A stretch of 44,941 bases of DNA from CAZUZS01 sp964624795 (lineage in GTDB: Bacteria > Calditrichota > Calditrichia > RBG-13-44-9). Where the stretch lies: NCBI GenBank assembly GCA_964624795.1, contig CAZUZS010000040.1, positions 1-44,941 of the forward strand, given 5' to 3'. Shown here in pieces: positions 42,401 through 44,941 of the stretch. The notes below the pieces were generated by a model. The model made no database searches, was not told where the DNA came from, and saw only the letters and a list, made by a program, of their open reading frames with translations. The position numbers were made by a program, and so were the translations under genes. The first letter of the stretch is position 1, and every line of letters starts with the position of its first letter.

Positions 42401-43597
42401 TCAGATTATGCCCATCCGTTTTCCGATCTTCTTGAAGGTTTCAAGCACGATACTGAGATCGTCGTCGCTGTGGGTCGCCATATAGGAAGTACGGAGCAGC
42501 GCCTTATCCGGAGGAACGGCGGGGCTGATCACCGGATTCACATAAACGCCAGCCTCGAAAAGTTGCCGCCAGAAATAGAATGTTTTGACGTCGTCTCCAA
42601 TAATGATGGGAACGATAGGGGTTTCGGATTCACCGGTGTTAAAACCCATGGCCTGGAATTCCTCTTTCATCTTCTTCCCGATGGATTGCAGGCGATGAAT
42701 GATTTGAGGTTCTTTTTGAATGATTTCGAGAGATTTCAGCACTGCTGCAATATTGGCCGGTGGAATGCTGGCGCTGAAAATAAGCGGCCGTGAATGGTGC
42801 TTGATGTAATGAATGACTTCGGATTTCCCCGCAATGAAACCACCCAGAGAGGCAAACGATTTGCTGAAAGTGCACATCACTAAATCTACCTCGTCCCAGA
42901 TGTTAAAATGCTCCTGGGTTCCGCGGCCGGTTGCTCCCATTACCCCCAGCCCGTGTGCATCGTCGACGTACAGCCGAACGTTATATTTTTTTGCCAGCTC
43001 GACCATCTGCGGCAATTTTACGATATCCCCTTCCATGCTGAAAACGCCGTCGGTAATGATGATCCGCGGCGAATCCGGGTGCAGCCGGGAAAGAACGCGA
43101 TCCAGGTCGTTCATATCGTTATGGCGGAATCGCTTAATATTACCGCCCATCTGCAAACCGGCGGCCAAAAAGATTCCATCGAAAATGCTGGCATGGTTGG
43201 TTTTGTCTGTGATAATGGTGTCTTCTTTGGTGAAAATAGTGGAAATAGCTCCAAGGTTTGTCTGGTAGCCGGTGCTGAAACAAAGCGCCGATTCCTTGTG
43301 AACAAACTGTGCTAACTGTTCCTCCAGCATTTCATGCAGTTCCAGGGTGCCGTTTAAAAACCGCGATCCCGAACAGCTTGTACCGTATTCCTGTATGGCT
43401 TTTATGGCAGCTTCCTGAACCCGGGGATCCTTTGTGAGGCCAAGATAGTTGTTGGAACCGATCATGATGATCTCCTGACCGTCCATTACTACTCTTGGAC
43501 CATGATTTTCCCGAATCGGTTTAAAATAAGGATAGATGCCAAGCTCCATCGCTTCTTTTGCACGTGTAAAATTCATGCACTTCTGAAAAATGTCCAA
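42401..43597 (-). CDS. spt: Serine palmitoyltransferase (alpha-oxoamine synthase)
   Basis: PLP enzyme condensing serine with a fatty acyl thioester to 3-ketosphinganine, the committed step of sphingolipid synthesis. The 398-aa protein matches Bacteroides-type Spt along its length: IYPYFKPI, GSNNYLGLT, GSRFLNGTLELHEMLE, DGVFSMEGDIVKLP, VDDAHGLGVMG, and the PLP-lysine Lys246 in TFSKSFASLGGF. It lacks the threonine and biotin-pathway neighbours expected for KBL or BioF. The start is TTG at 43597: a perfect AAGGAGG lies 7 nt upstream and the first ATG is 7 codons in. It is downstream of metF (100 nt) and upstream of the GNAT gene. KBL/BioF-type activity is the alternative. Confidence 0.85.
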   Translation of the reverse strand: MDIFQKCMNFTRAKEAMELGIYPYFKPIRENHGPRVVMDGQEIIMIGSNNYLGLTKDPRVQEAAIKAIQEYGTSCSGSRFLNGTLELHEMLEEQLAQFVHKESALCFSTGYQTNLGAISTIFTKEDTIITDKTNHASIFDGIFLAAGLQMGGNIKRFRHNDMNDLDRVLSRLHPDSPRIIITDGVFSMEGDIVKLPQMVELAKKYNVRLYVDDAHGLGVMGATGRGTQEHFNIWDEVDLVMCTFSKSFASLGGFIAGKSEVIHYIKHHSRPLIFSASIPPANIAAVLKSLEIIQKEPQIIHRLQSIGKKMKEEFQAMGFNTGESETPIVPIIIGDDVKTFYFWRQLFEAGVYVNPVISPAVPPDKALLRTSYMATHSDDDLSIVLETFKKIGKRMGII

Positions 43598-43604
43598 CTT
43601 TGAA

Positions 43605-43611
43605 CCTCCTT
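43605..43611 (-). promoter_or_regulatory. Shine-Dalgarno fixing the TTG start of spt
   Basis: AAGGAGG on the minus strand, 7 nt from the TTG at 43597. This is among the best ribosome-binding sites in the window and decides for TTG over the internal ATG at 43576. Confidence 0.75.
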
Positions 43612-43697
43612 ATTTTCTGAATGCTTGCGTCGCCAATTTAAAGAAACTAATCGGTATGTTAAAACCTAATTTTTTATTTGAGAAGAAGGTCGGGCGA

Positions 43698-44648
43698 TTA
43701 TTTAAAAAGGCCTTTCAGCAATTCGAAAGTTGCCGTTCCTTTTCCCATGGTGTAAACATGAATGCCGGGCACGCCATACTCGATGAGCTGATTGCATAAT
43801 TCCACGGTGAATTTTATTCCTTCCATTCTTGCCTCGTTTGGAGTAGCGGCATTTTCCATGGCATCAACAAGTTCTGCGGGCAGAGAAATGTGAAAATCCC
43901 TGGGAAGGGTGGTAAGCTGGCGCAGGCTCGTAATAGGTTTTATGCCGGGCAGAATCGGCACTTCAATACCAATTTCCCGTGCATGTTCAACAAAATTCTT
44001 ATACACATCAAAAGAGAAGAACATTTGCGTGATAATGTAATGTGCACCTTCATCAACCTTCTGCTTCAACGATTTAAGATCTTTTTCGAAGTTTGGTGCC
44101 TCGTAATGTTTCTCCGGGTAACCGGCCACACCGATGCAAAAATTGGTGTGATTTGCGTTTTCCAGGTTCTCCTGGTAGCTGCCGTTGTTCATGCCTACAA
44201 CTTGCTGAACCAGCTCGAACGCGTAACGATGTCCCTCTTTTTCCGGGATAAATGTTTTTTCACCCGGTGGCGGATCGCCGCGCACCGCAAAAATATTTTC
44301 AATCCCAAGATAGTGAAGATCAATCAGTGCATCTTCGGTTTCAAATTTGGTGAACCCTCCACAAATGAAGTGTGGCACAACATCTATCTTGTAGCGGTTT
44401 AGTACGGCTGCACAGATACCCACCGTCCCCGGTTTTTTTCGCTTGGGTACGCGGTAAATTACGCCGTTTTTTTCTTCGTAAACCACGTGCGGCTGGTGGT
44501 AGGTTACACTGATGAACGCCGGATTGAATTCCATTAACGGATCGATGACCTGAAAAATCTCCCCGATACTCTGGCCCTTGTTGGGCGGGGTGATCTCCAG
44601 GGAAATGAAGATATCTTTGGACTTGTTTATTGCTTCGATAACATGCAT
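43698..44648 (-). CDS. metF: 5,10-Methylenetetrahydrofolate reductase
   Basis: FAD-dependent reductase supplying 5-methyl-THF for methionine synthesis. The 316-aa TIM-barrel protein has ISLEITPP at the N-terminus, SVTYHQPHVV, KKPGTVGICAAVLNRY, VPHFICGGFT, LGIENIFAVRGDPP (folate/FAD loop) and ILPGIKPI. The variant SVTYHQPH and KxPGTVGICAA stretches are typical of Bacteroidota-type MetF, which differ from the E. coli form. It starts at ATG 44648 without a clear SD. It is the first minus-strand gene of the right-end cluster and probably shares a transcript with spt and the GNAT gene. No SAM or cobalamin riboswitch is evident upstream. Confidence 0.93.
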   Translation of the reverse strand: MHVIEAINKSKDIFISLEITPPNKGQSIGEIFQVIDPLMEFNPAFISVTYHQPHVVYEEKNGVIYRVPKRKKPGTVGICAAVLNRYKIDVVPHFICGGFTKFETEDALIDLHYLGIENIFAVRGDPPPGEKTFIPEKEGHRYAFELVQQVVGMNNGSYQENLENANHTNFCIGVAGYPEKHYEAPNFEKDLKSLKQKVDEGAHYIITQMFFSFDVYKNFVEHAREIGIEVPILPGIKPITSLRQLTTLPRDFHISLPAELVDAMENAATPNEARMEGIKFTVELCNQLIEYGVPGIHVYTMGKGTATFELLKGLFK

Positions 44649-44886
44649 AAGACGAATTTATATGTTAGAACCAAAAAAGATAAAATTATAATAAATAAAT
44701 CTTGTCAGGCAAAGCAAATAATTAGTTCCGCGACATGAAGAGAGCAAACTGGAGTATGTTCATCCGAAAGTCAACGAACCTGCAGATCGTCCGGAGGATT
44801 CCCAAAATATATTCAAACTGTTATAATGCCAGAAATATTTATAAATTTAGGATTGGAATTTTGAATAAAACCAGGTGTAATTTTCT

Positions 44887-44941
44887 ATGTCAAATATCTT
44901 TTTAACAGGTGCAACCGGATTCGTGGGAAGTTTTGTTGCCG
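44887..44941 (+). CDS. NAD(P)-dependent epimerase/dehydratase (5' end only); candidate ceramide reductase CerR
   Basis: Only 18 codons are in the window, cut by its right end. They read MSNIFLTGATGFVGSFVA, the start of an extended short-chain dehydrogenase with the TGATGFVG (GxxGxxG) nucleotide-binding loop. An AGGTG SD lies 9 nt upstream. It is divergent from metF-spt-GNAT. Bacterial CerR, which reduces 3-ketoceramide, belongs to this epimerase/dehydratase family, and its position beside spt makes that role plausible. The visible part cannot separate it from sugar epimerases. Confidence 0.7.
   Translation, partial: MSNIFLTGATGFVGSFVA

Noticed and set aside
1..44941. tRNA, rRNA, CRISPR arrays, phage or transposase genes
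   Set aside because: No T-loop-like GTTCRANNC segments in a cloverleaf context, no spaced direct repeats, and no integrase, transposase or capsid motifs in any supported frame.

Overview
The window looks like a chromosomal segment from an uncultured or little-studied bacterium of the FCB superphylum (Bacteroidota, Ignavibacteriota, Calditrichota, KSB1 and relatives). Four observations point there. Two large secreted proteins end in the 'NYPNPFN ... GxExxxL ... SGIYxYxLQT' type IX secretion sorting tail. The serine palmitoyltransferase and MetF are of Bacteroidota-like type. A bacillithiol deacetylase (BshB1) is present. One intergenic region carries a good match to the Bacteroidota-type promoter (TTTG, 20 nt, TAnnTTTG). 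The exact phylum cannot be fixed from the sequence alone. I see no prophage, insertion sequence, CRISPR array, rRNA or tRNA.

Layout. Positions 1-1.6 kb (minus): bshB1 and a class II glutamine amidotransferase. 1.9-4.2 kb (plus): a phosphate uptake pair, a DUF47/PhoU-like protein and a PiT permease. 4.2-8.6 kb (minus): a winged-helix plus iron-sulfur protein, then a compact three-gene unit (DmsC-like 8-TM anchor, 4-TM protein, T9SS-exported beta-helix protein). 9.0-13.6 kb (minus): uvrA and nicotinate phosphoribosyltransferase. 13.9-16.8 kb (minus): a 14-blade two-component-regulator-type propeller sensor with no kinase domain. 17.3-20.0 kb (plus): the tRNA methylthiotransferases mtaB and miaB in tandem. 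20.2-23.9 kb (minus): a T9SS-exported propeller/M23 peptidase, a small charged helical protein and ArfB. 24.4-25.8 kb (plus): rsmB. 26.1-27.3 kb (minus): an RluA-type pseudouridine synthase, with what looks like a decayed glycosyltransferase fragment directly after it.

The centrepiece is a 13-kb plus-strand type IV pilus operon (27352-40730): PilB fused to a response-regulator receiver domain, prepilin peptidase, PilC, four prepilin-like proteins, a PilM-PilN fusion, PilO, PilP, a short secretin, PilT and a lipoprotein with Ig-like repeats. It closes with a clear intrinsic terminator. Most junctions are 8-17 nt, so the machine is probably made from one transcript. The receiver on the extension ATPase suggests that phosphorylation could act directly on the motor.

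The right end (41.2-44.9 kb) reads as a bacterial sphingolipid locus. A serine palmitoyltransferase and a GNAT-fold protein of the YghO/bacterial ceramide synthase type lie downstream of metF on the minus strand. A divergently transcribed NAD(P)-dependent epimerase/dehydratase, cut by the window end, is a candidate for the ceramide reductase CerR.

The strongest leads are the PilB-receiver fusion, the PilM-PilN fusion, the ceramide locus, the kinase-less propeller sensor with a Cys-rich C-terminus, and the orphan DmsC-like unit.
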